NCBI RefSeq assembly: GCF_039545455.1
Contig: NZ_CP154467.1
Coordinates: 806,001 to 870,000, forward strand
DNA from: Brucella sp. BE17
Lineage (GTDB): Bacteria > Pseudomonadota > Alphaproteobacteria > Rhizobiales > Rhizobiaceae
Reading direction: 5' to 3'
DNA length: 64,000 nucleotides
A program made the position numbers and the translations under genes. Shown here piece by piece: positions 55,807-64,000 of this stretch; positions within the stretch are counted from its first letter, which is position 1; each line of letters opens with the position of its first letter. The notes beneath the pieces are model-generated. The model had not been told where the DNA came from. It searched no databases and was given only the letters and a program-made list of their open reading frames with translations.

Positions 55807-56868
55807 TTTGGCGTAAGCGCCTTTGGTTGCGCGCCAGTGCGCAACGGCGAAGGCAAGCACGACCAACGCCATGAACTGATGCGTCAGTCCCAGATGCAGC
55901 GGCACGCTCATCAATAGCGTCGCAATGCCGATTACTGCCTGCACGAGAACGAGGCTGAGCAAAAGAACGGTACGCCGCGCATGCGTGGTGCCAGGCACGC
56001 GTTTGAAAACTTGAAACACATGCACGAGGCTCAGTACCAGCACCGTATAGGCAAACATCCGGTGAACGAACTGCACGGTCTTTGGATTTTCAAACAGGTT
56101 ACGCCACCAAGGCGACTGTATGAACATATCTGACGGAATGATCACACCGTCCATCAATGGCCAGGTGTTATAAGTCAGGCCGGCATGAAGACCGGCAACC
56201 AGACCGCCAAGATAAATCTGCACCAGAACCGCGAAGACCAGCCAGCCCGCAAGGCGCTGAACGCTACGCTCAGCCGGGCGTTCGGTATAGGTGGCAAGGC
56301 CGCGCGCAATATAGAAGACGGCAGTGATGATGACACAGGCTGTGGTCAGATGGATAGCAAGACGGTACTGGCTGACGCTGGTCAGCACGCTCAGTCCCGA
56401 TGCAACCATCCACCAGCCGATAGCACCTTGCAGCCCACCAAGCACCAGAAGGCCCAGCATGCGGTATTTCAGACTGCGGGTAAGCCGCCCGGTCAGCCAG
56501 AAGAAGGCAAGCGGAAGGGCCACGAGAAAACCCACGAAACGGGCCAGCATACGATGCGCCCATTCCCACCAGAAAATCGACTGGAACTCTCCAAGCGACA
56601 TGCCCTTGTTGATCTGCTGATATTGGGGAATCTGGCGATACTTGTCGAATTCTTCCATCCATTCGGCGTGGTTGAGCGGCGGAATGACGCCATGAATCGG
56701 TTTCCACTCGGTGATCGACAGGCCAGAACCGGTCATGCGCGTTGCGCCACCCACCATGACGATGGCGATCAGGACCAGAAAGACAGCATAAAGCCACCAG
56801 CGCACCAGTTGCCGGTCGCGTTCGCTCTTTAGCACGCCACTTTTCTGTCCGACCGATATTGCTGTCAT
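55804..56868 (-). CDS. ctaA: Heme A synthase (COX15/CtaA)
   Basis: Oxidises the C8 methyl of heme O to a formyl in making heme A for cytochrome oxidase. The 354-residue protein has about eight membrane helices and the type 2 alphaproteobacterial CtaA features: [32 protein letters not shown] histidine motif and [10 protein letters not shown] with the late histidines. It is 150 bp from the DUF2842 gene on the other strand. Confidence 0.93.
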   Translation of the reverse strand: MTAISVGQKSGVLKSERDRQLVRWWLYAVFLVLIAIVMVGGATRMTGSGLSITEWKPIHGVIPPLNHAEWMEEFDKYRQIPQYQQINKGMSLGEFQSIFWWEWAHRMLARFVGFLVALPLAFFWLTGRLTRSLKYRMLGLLVLGGLQGAIGWWMVASGLSVLTSVSQYRLAIHLTTACVIITAVFYIARGLATYTERPAERSVQRLAGWLVFAVLVQIYLGGLVAGLHAGLTYNTWPLMDGVIIPSDMFIQSPWWRNLFENPKTVQFVHRMFAYTVLVLSLVHVFQVFKRVPGTTHARRTVLLLSLVLVQAVIGIATLLMSVPLHLGLTHQFMALVVLAFAVAHWRATKGAYAK

Positions 56869-57019
56869 GCCGCCTTACCCTTCAAAATTTCATCACGGAT
56901 ACATGACGCATAGGATGAGCCGATACAAGCCAGGCTCACGCGACATGCCGCCGCGTTTTTATTCCTTCCTTTGCCAAGCGCCACGGTTTAGGAATGGATA
57001 CGAGAGCGGAGAGACAAGC

Positions 57020-57241
57020 ATGCCCGTAAGACTGAAGAAATTGATCGGCACCGTGCTTCTGGTGCTGCTGGTCATTGTTTATGCACTATTTGCCACCATC
57101 ATCGCGGTGGCACATCTGGCAGAATCCAGCGCTCTGGTGCATCTGCTCTATTTCTTCTTTACCGGCATTCTTTGGGTGCTGCCTGCCATGGCCATTATCT
57201 GGTGGATGGCACAGCCACAACGTAAAAAGCAACCGCGATAG
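57020..57241 (+). CDS. DUF2842 small membrane protein
   Basis: A 73-residue protein with two membrane helices (about 9-30 and 43-62), matching DUF2842 in pattern. Start at 57020 (MPVRLKKLIGT) has GGAGAG upstream; the longer open frame overlaps the ctaA promoter and is rejected. Its stop is 4 bp from the stop of the next, convergent gene. Function unknown; it adjoins ctaA divergently. Confidence 0.82.
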   Translation: MPVRLKKLIGTVLLVLLVIVYALFATIIAVAHLAESSALVHLLYFFFTGILWVLPAMAIIWWMAQPQRKKQPR

Positions 57242-57245
57242 CTGG

Positions 57246-58859
57246 TTAAACCGTAAAAGGGCTATCCATCAGGATCAGCATCTCCTCATAGCCCCCACGA
57301 TCGAGATCGAGCGACGCATTCATGACCGCTTCGCTGTCAGGATCGATGACGCTCATCACAAGCGTGATACCACCTTCTGCCACCCATTCGAGCTGCGCTG
57401 CCGAAGTCGGCCCGCATTCTACAAGCACAAAATCATAGACCGTTTCGAGTGCATCAAGAATAAACGGCAGATGATCCGCCGAACGCATAGCGTGGGCGGG
57501 ATCAGCCTCGCCGAGCGGCATAACATGGGCCTGCGAAAAACGGTCGCTATGAATGACCTCGTTGAACCGTTTTCGCCCGAGAAGAAGCTCGGTGAGACCT
57601 GCATGACGATGACCATCAAGCATGGCAAGCGCAAGCGCACCATACGCGCTCATATCGACAAGAATGCAGCGCTTGCTGCGATCAGCCAGTTCCCGCAGTA
57701 AGCGCACCGTCGTAGCGGAGGCTTCGTCCCCCTCCGGCGAAACCACGACAATTCTTTTCGCGTCGCCTTCACACAAACGATCTGCGATGGCCTTCACGCC
57801 ATGCGGATTTCCCGCGACGGTTTCGAGTGCAGGTTTTAGCGGAACATCGGCCGCAATATCGTGCTGCGGCATGGCGATTTCGTTTACGGCAGATAACGAC
57901 ACGGGGGTGGATGCACTTGTTTGCCCGCGAAACATTTCGCGCAGCAAGGCGAGCGCCGCAAGCAGTATTGCCGACAGGATAAAGCCGACGGTCGGCACCC
58001 ACCACAAAAGATTTGGGAAGTCCACCATACTTGCGGCAACAGATACGCGCGGCGCTTTTACCTGTTTCCGCTCTGTGGCCAGACGATCAGTTAAAAGATG
58101 GCCTAACGAAGCCACCTCACCTTCCAAACGACGCAATTTAGATTGCGCTTCATCGGCAATAGCAAGCTGCGCTTTTTCACGTTCCAGATCGCCATTGAGT
58201 TCATCTTCGCGCAGTTTCGCCGCAGCACTTTCCTTTTCAAGGCCTGAAAGCAACAAGCGCCCGGCCGTGCGGGCCTGCCGCTCCAGATCGGCATATTGCG
58301 CACGCAATGCCTTGATACGCGGATCATTGGCGCGAAGCCGCGCGGTCAGCTCGGCCAGCAAGGTGTTGAGCTGGAGCCGGTAGTCGGCCAGTTGCTGCAT
58401 GGCACCAGCTGCCAGAATATCCGGCAGCATCTCGACCGGCTCCCCACTCGCAAGCGCTTGACGGATGCTGTCCGCCTTCGCCTCGAGTGCCAGTCGCGCG
58501 GTGCGTATCTGCCGCGCTTCGGCCGAAATTTCGCTAATCTGACGTGCAGCTATTTCGCCATTGTTCTGGCTTGTAAGTAATTGGCGTGACGCGCGATAGT
58601 CCCATGCAGCGGTTTCGGCTGCCCGTATCTGGCTTCGCAGCGCATCGAGATCGAGGTTGTCCGCCGCGGCGCTCTGGTTTGGAAGCGAGGCAACGTCATT
58701 TGTTCGATGAACAGGTACAAGGAAAAAGCAGGCAGCCCAAAGTAGCGCCGCCGTGATCGAAGCGCCGCCTAAAATCAGAAGCCAGTTGCAGCGCAAACCT
58801 TTTGCAAGCGCACTGCTATCGATCTGGGCGTCTGTCGGCGCCGCATCGACCTTCGCCAT
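57246..58859 (-). CDS. Wzz/ExoP-like protein with degenerate kinase domain
   Basis: Protein of 537 residues resembling polysaccharide co-polymerases such as ExoP/GumC. Two membrane helices (about 25-48 and 289-311) flank a coiled-coil periplasmic region rich in Ala/Arg/Glu. The C-terminal region (about 370-537) looks like a BY-kinase ATPase: IVVVSPEGDEASATT replaces the Walker A, without the usual GKS, while the Walker A' type strand RCILVDMSA keeps its Asp. There is no tyrosine-rich tail. It probably controls chain length without kinase activity. Polysaccharide genes are not adjacent. Confidence 0.8.
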   Translation of the reverse strand: MAKVDAAPTDAQIDSSALAKGLRCNWLLILGGASITAALLWAACFFLVPVHRTNDVASLPNQSAAADNLDLDALRSQIRAAETAAWDYRASRQLLTSQNNGEIAARQISEISAEARQIRTARLALEAKADSIRQALASGEPVEMLPDILAAGAMQQLADYRLQLNTLLAELTARLRANDPRIKALRAQYADLERQARTAGRLLLSGLEKESAAAKLREDELNGDLEREKAQLAIADEAQSKLRRLEGEVASLGHLLTDRLATERKQVKAPRVSVAASMVDFPNLLWWVPTVGFILSAILLAALALLREMFRGQTSASTPVSLSAVNEIAMPQHDIAADVPLKPALETVAGNPHGVKAIADRLCEGDAKRIVVVSPEGDEASATTVRLLRELADRSKRCILVDMSAYGALALAMLDGHRHAGLTELLLGRKRFNEVIHSDRFSQAHVMPLGEADPAHAMRSADHLPFILDALETVYDFVLVECGPTSAAQLEWVAEGGITLVMSVIDPDSEAVMNASLDLDRGGYEEMLILMDSPFTV

Positions 58860-59212
58860 TCTATCACTCCGCAGGCGTCCACCGATCAGCGATCTTCAAC
58901 GTTTAGCAAGGAAGCCCTTCCACTTTTAAAATAAGGCTCTGAGGTAACCATAGGGTTAAATCCGCTATTTTACTTAAACGGCCTTTTTTTTCGGACCGCC
59001 ACGCTTCTTTACCGCCCCTTAACCATAAGTGATCAATAAGTCCGACATCGAAATTATGCCAGCATGAAGGATGTGCTGCTAAATGGCGGCACTCTATTGT
59101 CCGGCTCTGTAATACGGGTTTTAATGTCTCGCGTAGCCCGTACCTTTATTGCGCGGAAAATCGCTTATGGCGAGATTTCCGTGCCTGTTGCGAACACCGA
59201 AAAGGAATTCAT
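58860..59212. other. Intergenic region before the YnfA gene
   Basis: About 350 bp without a credible gene. It contains an AT-rich stretch with a T8 run near 58985 and must carry promoters for the Wzz-like gene and the YnfA gene. No known riboswitch recognised. Confidence 0.5.
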
Positions 59213-59533
59213 TTGCCGTTCTTCGCCTATATAGGCGCAGCGATCTGCGAAATCGCTGGCTGTTTTGCCTTCTGGGCATGGCTGAAGCTCGACAAATCAC
59301 CGCTATGGCTTATTCCCGGTGTGGCTTCGCTGGCTCTATTTGCCTATCTGTTGACGCTTGTTGAAAGCGATACAGCAGGTCGTGCCTATGCTGCTTATGG
59401 GGGCATTTATATTATAGCCTCTATTCTCTGGATCTGGTTAGCGGAAGGTGCCAAACCCGACCGCTGGGACTTAGCGGGCGCCTGTGTCGCTCTAAGCGGC
59501 ACCTGTATCATTCTTTTCGCGCCGCGCACCTGA
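59213..59533 (+). CDS. ynfA: YnfA/UPF0060 family membrane protein
   Basis: A 106-residue protein with four hydrophobic helices and family motifs [14 protein letters not shown] and [15 protein letters not shown]. The translation starts from a TTG at 59213 with AGGAA about eight bases upstream, as no ATG is near. YnfA proteins resemble SMR exporters. It is 76 bp upstream of the csbD gene. Confidence 0.87.
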   Translation: MPFFAYIGAAICEIAGCFAFWAWLKLDKSPLWLIPGVASLALFAYLLTLVESDTAGRAYAAYGGIYIIASILWIWLAEGAKPDRWDLAGACVALSGTCIILFAPRT

Positions 59534-59609
59534 AATCTGGAGAAAGCTTTGAACCATAAAGCCTCTGATGCGTTATTTCTCTGTCCCACCCAAAACGGAG
59601 GAAATCGCA

Positions 59610-59819
59610 ATGGACTGGAACCGAGTAGAAGGCAATTGGAAGCAGCTTAAAGGCAATGTTAAGGAACAATGGGGCAAGCTGACCGACGACGATCTCGATC
59701 AGATCAATGGTCGCCGTGACCAGCTTGAAGGCAAAATTCAGGAACGCTACGGCATCGAAAAAGACCGTGTAAAATCAGAAGTTGACGATTGGTATGGACG
59801 TCAGCAATGGCTACCATAA
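59610..59819 (+). CDS. CsbD family stress protein
   Basis: A 69-residue charged protein with CsbD signature MDWNRVEGNWKQLKG and VKEQWGKLTDDDLDQINGRR. GGAGGAAATCG before the ATG at 59610 is an excellent ribosome site, so a longer start is rejected. CsbD members are general-stress induced in other bacteria; function not known. Confidence 0.92.
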   Translation: MDWNRVEGNWKQLKGNVKEQWGKLTDDDLDQINGRRDQLEGKIQERYGIEKDRVKSEVDDWYGRQQWLP

Positions 59820-59823
59820 AAAG

Positions 59824-59846
59824 AGCCCCGCTTCGGCGGGGTTTTC
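59824..59846 (+). terminator. Intrinsic terminator after csbD
   Basis: Stem CCCCGC / GCGGGG with TTCG tetraloop, followed by TTTTC. Confidence 0.82.
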
Positions 59847-59866
59847 TTTGATGCAAGGGAGGCCTC

Positions 59867-60184
59867 ATGCGCTGGTTCGTTGTCGTGTTGCTGTCGGTTC
59901 TATCCACTACGGCCTCGGCAGTAGATAAAGATAAACTCAAGCACGCTATTTCGATTTGCTGGCTTGCTCCATTAAACCAAGAAACCCGGCATATGAAGGC
60001 CACGCTTGAAGTCCATCTTTCGCCGGCCGGAGAAATAGAAGATTTGAAAGTTACAGAATCCCCTTCGGGCCCGCAGAGCAAAGCCTTCGTGGATTCTACA
60101 ATACGCGCCGTTCGCAGATGTGCTCCCTATAGCAATGTGCCCGCTGGAAAGGTGACGATTAATTTCAAGGCGCCAACTGGCTGA
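59867..60184 (+). CDS. Small secreted TolA/TonB C-terminal-like protein
   Basis: A 105-residue protein with a signal peptide (MRWFVVVLLSVLSTTASA) and a C-terminal region resembling the TolA/TonB C-terminal fold (LEVHLSPAGEIEDLKVTESP, AFVDSTIRAVRRCAPYSN). Two cysteines (ISICWL and RRCAPY) could form a disulfide. AAGGGAGG precedes the ATG. No Tol/Ton system gene is near. Function inferred only from domain resemblance. Confidence 0.72.
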   Translation: MRWFVVVLLSVLSTTASAVDKDKLKHAISICWLAPLNQETRHMKATLEVHLSPAGEIEDLKVTESPSGPQSKAFVDSTIRAVRRCAPYSNVPAGKVTINFKAPTG

Positions 60185-60419
60185 TCGTCAATTTCGTTAA
60201 ATTATTTCCGCACCAAATTTTTACAGCGCAATGTCGATTACCGCAGTAAAGACATCGCTAAACGGTGTCCCCTGTGCGGACAAAGGGCCTTAAGTCCGAT
60301 GTCGCAATCTGATGCAATCAAACATATCACGATTCCCTAAAAGCCGGGCCAAGGATACAATCTCCCGCGAGATATTGACGAGATACTCTCAATGAAACCA
60401 GCATACCTATTGAAGCCGT

Positions 60420-60821
60420 ATGAACAACTCACATAAGAATTTCATCATCGAGGGAAGCCGAGTCCACGACATCGCGTCATTTTACGACGAGATAAATCGT
60501 CTCTTCATGCAGGAAGAAAATTGGCAGCTTGGCCAAAGCCTCGATGCCCTGGATGATCTTCTTTATGGCGGCTATGGTGCATTGCAAGGTGCCAAAACCG
60601 CAACGATCATCTGGAGGAATTTTGAGAAATGCGCAATTGCGCTTGGGCATGAAACGACCCGCAATTTTTATCTCTCGAAACTTGCGCAATCGTCAACTTA
60701 CAATGCTGAGCGCATCCTTCGCGACCTCGAAGAACTCGAAAATGGAACTGGACCCACCTATTTCGATATTGTTCTTACGATAATTGCCGATCACCCGAAT
60801 ATTACGCTTGTGAAGGATTAA
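60420..60821 (+). CDS. Barstar-like ribonuclease-inhibitor family protein
   Basis: A 133-residue protein with the barstar-family pattern: FIIEGSRVHDIASFYDEINRLF near the start and LGQSLDALDDLLYGGYG (about 37-53). In the family such proteins neutralise barnase-like RNases. No barnase or other toxin gene is adjacent, so this is an orphan inhibitor, or the partner lies elsewhere. The ribosome site is weak. It is 92 bp before tRNA-Pro. Confidence 0.82.
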   Translation: MNNSHKNFIIEGSRVHDIASFYDEINRLFMQEENWQLGQSLDALDDLLYGGYGALQGAKTATIIWRNFEKCAIALGHETTRNFYLSKLAQSSTYNAERILRDLEELENGTGPTYFDIVLTIIADHPNITLVKD

Positions 60822-60877
60822 CCCCAGCTGCAGAACAATCCTGCATTTTGTTCTTAATTCTTGTTTTTAGGGCTTGC

Positions 60878-60908
60878 GGAGAAAGCCTTTGCATTCTAAG
60901 GCTTCTCC
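60878..60908. other. Inverted repeat upstream of tRNA-Pro
   Basis: Arms GGAGAAAGCCTT and AAGGCTTCTCC, with one bulged A and an 8-nt loop, lie 5 bp before the tRNA. No T-run follows, so it is not a normal terminator. It may be a processing or regulatory hairpin. Confidence 0.4.
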
Positions 60909-60913
60909 CGGCT

Positions 60914-60990
<77 letters not shown>

Positions 60991-61011
60991 TTTTTCAAAA
61001 CCCCGTTTTTT

Positions 61012-61200
61012 CTATCCACCAGTGTCGTGAGCACTTCCCAGAACGCCTAAATGGCACATAGCCCTGAGAAACCATGTCGGTTTCTGGCTGCAATCCACCG
61101 CGTAGCAGTCATCCGGATGGCTGCTGAATGGACAGGCAGAAGCACCTCCGCACCCAATCACAAACATCGTGATAAGTGCAAATTGAATGGCTTTTTTCAT
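61012..61200 (-). CDS. Small predicted lipoprotein
   Basis: A 62-residue protein MKKAIQFALITMFVIGCGG with a lipobox-like VIGC giving a possible lipid-attached cysteine, followed by a cysteine-rich short domain (ACPFSSHPDDCYAVDCSQK). AAGGATATGATC before the ATG supports the start at 61200. No family recognised. It is opposite and just after tRNA-Pro. Confidence 0.6.
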   Translation of the reverse strand: MKKAIQFALITMFVIGCGGASACPFSSHPDDCYAVDCSQKPTWFLRAMCHLGVLGSAHDTGG

Positions 61201-61310
61201 GATCATATCCTTCACGAAAAAGCGCAATTTTATAGTGTTGTCATCTATTCCGCATGTACAACTTCAGCCTCATTAGACATTGCAAGCTAGAGATTGGAGC
61301 AAGGCCTGCC

Positions 61311-62300
61311 TTATTTATCCTGGAACTGATAGGTCTCTGGAATATAACGATAACCCTCACCTTCTCGTTTTAGATAAGCCACCGATGGGAACGGCATGTG
61401 ATATCCGATGAACGGCAGGCGTTCGCTTGCCAGCATTGCGAAGATGCGCTTGCGCGTTGCCGCAGCCATGTCCTTGTCGATATCAAAGGAAACATGCCAT
61501 TCAGGTCGTTGCAGTGTAATGACAAAATGGTTGGCCGTATCCGAGATCAGCATCAGGGATTTCCCGTCCGTCTCTACACGGAAAGCCAGATGGCCCGGCG
61601 TATGCCCAAACGCTTCCACCGCATGAATGCCGGAGACAACCTCGCTATCGCCATCAAGGAAGGTTATCTTTTCCGAAAGCGGTTTGACATTCTTAGCCAC
61701 CAGTTCCGCAACACCTTTCGCAGGGCTGTCTAGGCGCGCCGGATCGGCCCAGAAGTCGAACTCTTTTTGGCCTGCAGCATAGCGGGCATTGGCAAAAGCA
61801 GGCTTGCCATCCTCCATCAGGCCACCAATGTGATCGGGGTGGAAATGGCTCAGAACAACAAGCGTTACGTCCTCCGCCTTGTAGCCGGATGCCTCGAGCG
61901 CGCTTATGAGCTTACCCTGCCCAGCTTCACGTGCACCCGCCCCCATCCCCGTATCAAATAGCACCAGTTCCTTGCCGGTGTTGATGAGTACAGGGGTGAA
62001 ACTGTTCACAAAACGGTCAGTGGGCAGCAAATTTTCCTCAAGCAGGCGCTCGACATCCCCGGCCTGCTGATCAATCGCATAGATTTTTTCAGGTGCCTCG
62101 CCCCCACGCCGCCCATCGAGCAAGGTGGTGATCTCAAAGCCGCCCAGCTGAAAGCGATGAAACCCGGCATTTTCCACGCTAGCAGCTTTTTGCTCCTTTG
62201 AACCACTAGCCTGTGCCATCCCTGGTGCGAGCGGAGACAAGGCCACGCCTGCCCCGACGCTGGAAGCTGCCGCAATGAAATTACGTCTTGAAATTGTCAT
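61311..62300 (-). CDS. Tat-exported metallo-beta-lactamase-fold hydrolase
   Basis: A 329-residue MBL-fold protein. The N-terminus carries a twin-arginine signal (TISRRNFIAAASSV) ending near AQAS. Metal motif HFHPDH lies at 152-157, with a later GHTPGHL and SDTANHF. The start at 62300 has AGGAG eight bases upstream. Substrate unknown: the superfamily includes lactonases and beta-lactamases. The Tat operon encoded in this window would export it. Confidence 0.88.
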   Translation of the reverse strand: MTISRRNFIAAASSVGAGVALSPLAPGMAQASGSKEQKAASVENAGFHRFQLGGFEITTLLDGRRGGEAPEKIYAIDQQAGDVERLLEENLLPTDRFVNSFTPVLINTGKELVLFDTGMGAGAREAGQGKLISALEASGYKAEDVTLVVLSHFHPDHIGGLMEDGKPAFANARYAAGQKEFDFWADPARLDSPAKGVAELVAKNVKPLSEKITFLDGDSEVVSGIHAVEAFGHTPGHLAFRVETDGKSLMLISDTANHFVITLQRPEWHVSFDIDKDMAAATRKRIFAMLASERLPFIGYHMPFPSVAYLKREGEGYRYIPETYQFQDK

Positions 62301-62465
62301 CAATCGATCTCCTGTCATGTCTGTTCATCAAAGAGCATCTTGATCGCAATTTTATATCAGCATTCATAAGACCATATATGGTCCCCAATTTCATGGGAAA
62401 ACTGCATTTTTGCTATGACAGACGTATCTTGCATCGCTCGACGCAAATCATTATTTAAGAAAGCA

Positions 62466-62510
62466 CTCGGGACGACCCGGGCCTGTGTTGCATCGGGGAC
62501 GGCCCCATAT
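62466..62510 (+). ncRNA. Guanidine-II (mini-ykkC) riboswitch
   Basis: Two small hairpins stand just before the exporter start: CGGG-ACGA-CCCG (62468-62479) and GGGG-ACGG-CCCC (62495-62506), joined by 15 nt. Both loops are ACGR, the defining feature of the guanidine-II class. The second hairpin is 4 nt from the AAAGGGG ribosome site, so it could control translation. The downstream gene is an SMR exporter, the usual partner. Confidence 0.82.
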
Positions 62511-62523
62511 AAAGGGGTATTCC

Positions 62524-62841
62524 ATGGCGTGGATTTATTTGACGCTCGCAGGCATTCTTGAGGTCATTTGGGCCTATTACATGAAAAAGTCCGAAGGTTT
62601 TTCGCTGCTTACGCCCAGCATAATCACGCTTGTGACGATGGTCGGAAGCTTCCTGCTGTTGTCGCTGGCCATGCGGAGCCTGCCACTAGGCAGCGCTTAT
62701 GCGATTTGGACGGGTATTGGTGCCGTCGGCGCATTTCTGGTCGGCATTTTTGTGCTTGGCGAGGCGGCGACGTTCTTTCGAATTGCAAGCGTAACGCTCA
62801 TAATTGCGGGCCTGGTCGGCCTGAAAATATCTTCCACATGA
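62524..62841 (+). CDS. gdx: Guanidinium exporter (SugE/Gdx, SMR family)
   Basis: A 105-residue four-helix small multidrug resistance protein. E13 in GILEVIWAYYMKKSEGF is the essential proton/cation-binding Glu. LPLGSAYAIWTGIGAVGAF is typical of the Gdx/SugE subgroup. Start at 62524 with AAAGGGG seven bases upstream. The apparent guanidine-II riboswitch in its leader supports guanidinium as substrate. A terminator follows. Confidence 0.92.
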   Translation: MAWIYLTLAGILEVIWAYYMKKSEGFSLLTPSIITLVTMVGSFLLLSLAMRSLPLGSAYAIWTGIGAVGAFLVGIFVLGEAATFFRIASVTLIIAGLVGLKISST

Positions 62842-62851
62842 TTGCAAAAAT

Positions 62852-62878
62852 AAAAGGGAGGCATTGCCTCCCTTTTTT
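62852..62878. terminator. Bidirectional terminator between gdx and merR-type gene
   Basis: An 11-bp stem AAAAGGGAGGC / GCCTCCCTTTT has a 3-nt loop and a T6 run. Confidence 0.85.
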
Positions 62879-62897
62879 ACGTCACCAAGCCGATTGG

Positions 62898-63437
62898 TTA
62901 GCGAACCTGATCCAGAAGCCGCTTGCATTCCAGAAGGTCGAATAGCGCTTCCTGTAGTAGCGAGCGATTATCCTTGGACGGGCGCTTGCCATCAGCGCCC
63001 ACAGGACCATCATTCTCGCCCTTCAACAAGCCGAACAGCTTGCGCGACGGCACCGGCGCCTTGATGCCATTGGGTAGGTTCATTTCGCCATCTGCAGCCT
63101 CTTCGGCTGCCCGCTTGGCAGCAGCCACCTGCTTTTGGCGCGCTATGACCTCAACCGCTTCCACGTCGCCATTACCGAGCGCCATCACGAATTGCGGGCT
63201 GTTTTCGCGTAAGAGACGCTGCACACCCTTGATCGTATAGCCCTGATCATACAGCAGATGCCGGATCCCCTTGAGCAGTTCGACATCGACGGGACGATAA
63301 TAACGACGACCACCGCCGCGTTTCATCGGCTTGATCTGCGTGAAGCGTGTTTCCCAGAAACGCAGCACATGCTGCGGGAGATCAAGAGAGTCCGCTACTT
63401 CGCTGATCGTCCTGAATGCATCAGGGCTCTTGTCCAT
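62898..63437 (-). CDS. MerR-family transcriptional regulator
   Basis: A 179-residue DNA-binding protein with a MerR-type winged helix ([40 protein letters not shown]). A helical dimerisation part follows ([18 protein letters not shown]). The C-terminus is long and charged. No metal-binding cysteines are seen. The start at 63437 ([14 protein letters not shown]) is chosen; longer frames exist upstream. It sits 216 bp from ihfA on the same strand, an arrangement common in alphaproteobacteria. Confidence 0.9.
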   Translation of the reverse strand: MDKSPDAFRTISEVADSLDLPQHVLRFWETRFTQIKPMKRGGGRRYYRPVDVELLKGIRHLLYDQGYTIKGVQRLLRENSPQFVMALGNGDVEAVEVIARQKQVAAAKRAAEEAADGEMNLPNGIKAPVPSRKLFGLLKGENDGPVGADGKRPSKDNRSLLQEALFDLLECKRLLDQVR

Positions 63438-63653
63438 CCACTTGCCCTTTCCGGTGTGCCACCGCACAGCCTTCATAAACTCAAATCGTCTGCCCGACGA
63501 TTCGTTCGCTATCATGATTATATAATAGCAGAGTTTTATGCGCACCCCTCCCATAACATGGATCAGGGGATAGATGCGCTGGGCTGGCAAAAACAATCCA
63601 GACCACACGCGCAAGGCATTAAAGCGTGCTTCGATCTGGCAAAGGATGGTGGG

Positions 63654-63977
63654 TTATTTGCTGCTTTTACCCTGACGCTTCTGATGTTCCTGCAGAATGC
63701 GCTGCTTGAGAACATTGGAAGCCTTGAAAGTCATGACGCGCCGCGGAAGAATCGGCACTTCTTCGCCGGTCTTCGGATTGCGGCCAATACGCTCATTCTT
63801 GTCGCGAACCTGAAACGTGGCGAAAGATGAAAGCTTCACCGTCTCGCCGTTAACGATTGCATCGCAGACTTCATCGAGAATCATCTCGACCAAAGCCGCC
63901 GACTCAGTTCTGGAAAGACCAACCTTGCGGTAGACAGCCTCTGCCAGATCAGCCCGCGTGACCGTTTTGCCTCCCAT
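63654..63977 (-). CDS. ihfA: Integration host factor subunit alpha
   Basis: Nucleoid-associated DNA-bending protein, alpha subunit, 107 residues. The HU/IHF signature is visible: [22 protein letters not shown] and [20 protein letters not shown]. Start at 63977 [16 protein letters not shown]. It lies at the window edge, with its upstream neighbour outside. Confidence 0.95.
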   Translation of the reverse strand: MGGKTVTRADLAEAVYRKVGLSRTESAALVEMILDEVCDAIVNGETVKLSSFATFQVRDKNERIGRNPKTGEEVPILPRRVMTFKASNVLKQRILQEHQKRQGKSSK

Positions 63978-64000
63978 AACCGAACCTGCCTGTTAGCGTT

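Overview
The window looks like chromosome I of a Brucella/Ochrobactrum-type alphaproteobacterium (Rhizobiales). This is inferred from gene content and protein similarity recalled from memory, with no search run. Pointers are an ExoR-type periplasmic regulator, the AcpXL/LpxXL very-long-chain lipid A locus, a SUF-only Fe-S operon, CobT/CobS, a large SPOR-domain protein downstream of argS, and many GTG/TTG starts. No insertion sequence, integrase, CRISPR array or rRNA was seen. Most of the window is ordinary core genome.

Region 1 (1-18148) is mostly minus strand. It runs secD (cut by the edge), yajC, an opposing AAA ATPase (DUF815), then a long block read right to left: dgt, argS, the SPOR protein, nagZ, scpA, scpB, tatA-tatB-tatC, serS, surE, pcm and an NlpD-like amidase activator. 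These genes cover protein export, chromosome condensation, peptidoglycan recycling and division, and translation. An A-type Fe-S carrier (erpA-like) starts divergently from dgt.

Region 2 (18202-33081) is mixed housekeeping: a DUF533/TerB protein, xthA, exoR, a membrane-anchored nuclease, an Fe-S-type uracil-DNA glycosylase, an Lrp regulator, cobT/cobS, DUF1289, a membrane retropepsin, dusA and a HAD phosphatase. It continues with a phosphonate pair (phnM plus a DUF1045 2H phosphoesterase, without C-P lyase genes nearby), a KDG kinase, an aldose epimerase and a GH108 muramidase with a membrane anchor.

Region 3 (33245-40505) is the lipid A C28 fatty acid locus: acpXL, a ketosynthase-like protein without the catalytic Cys, a complete ketosynthase, an alcohol dehydrogenase-like enzyme and the acyltransferase lpxXL. 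A tail-specific protease is inserted on the opposite strand. A fabZ-type dehydratase, which sits in the Rhizobium version of the locus, is not present.

Region 4 (40559-56868) holds rpe, purB, a VOC dioxygenase, a small hydrolase, tRNA-Gly(CCC) and a lone glycosyltransferase in AT-rich surroundings. Then come a seven-gene iron-sulfur operon region (cysteine desulfurase, sufB, sufC, sufD, sufS, sufT), an alpha/beta hydrolase, tyrS, argC and ctaA.

Region 5 (56869-64000) is made of small accessory genes: DUF2842, a Wzz/ExoP-like protein with a degenerate kinase domain, YnfA, CsbD, a TolA-C-like secreted protein and an orphan barstar-like protein. These are followed by tRNA-Pro(GGG), a tiny lipoprotein, a Tat-exported metallo-beta-lactamase-fold protein, a guanidinium exporter under an apparent guanidine-II (mini-ykkC) riboswitch, a MerR regulator and ihfA.

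The best candidates for a closer look are the guanidine-II riboswitch/exporter unit, the KS plus Cys-less KS pair for C28 synthesis, the DUF1045 protein as a possible PhnP substitute, and the orphan barstar.
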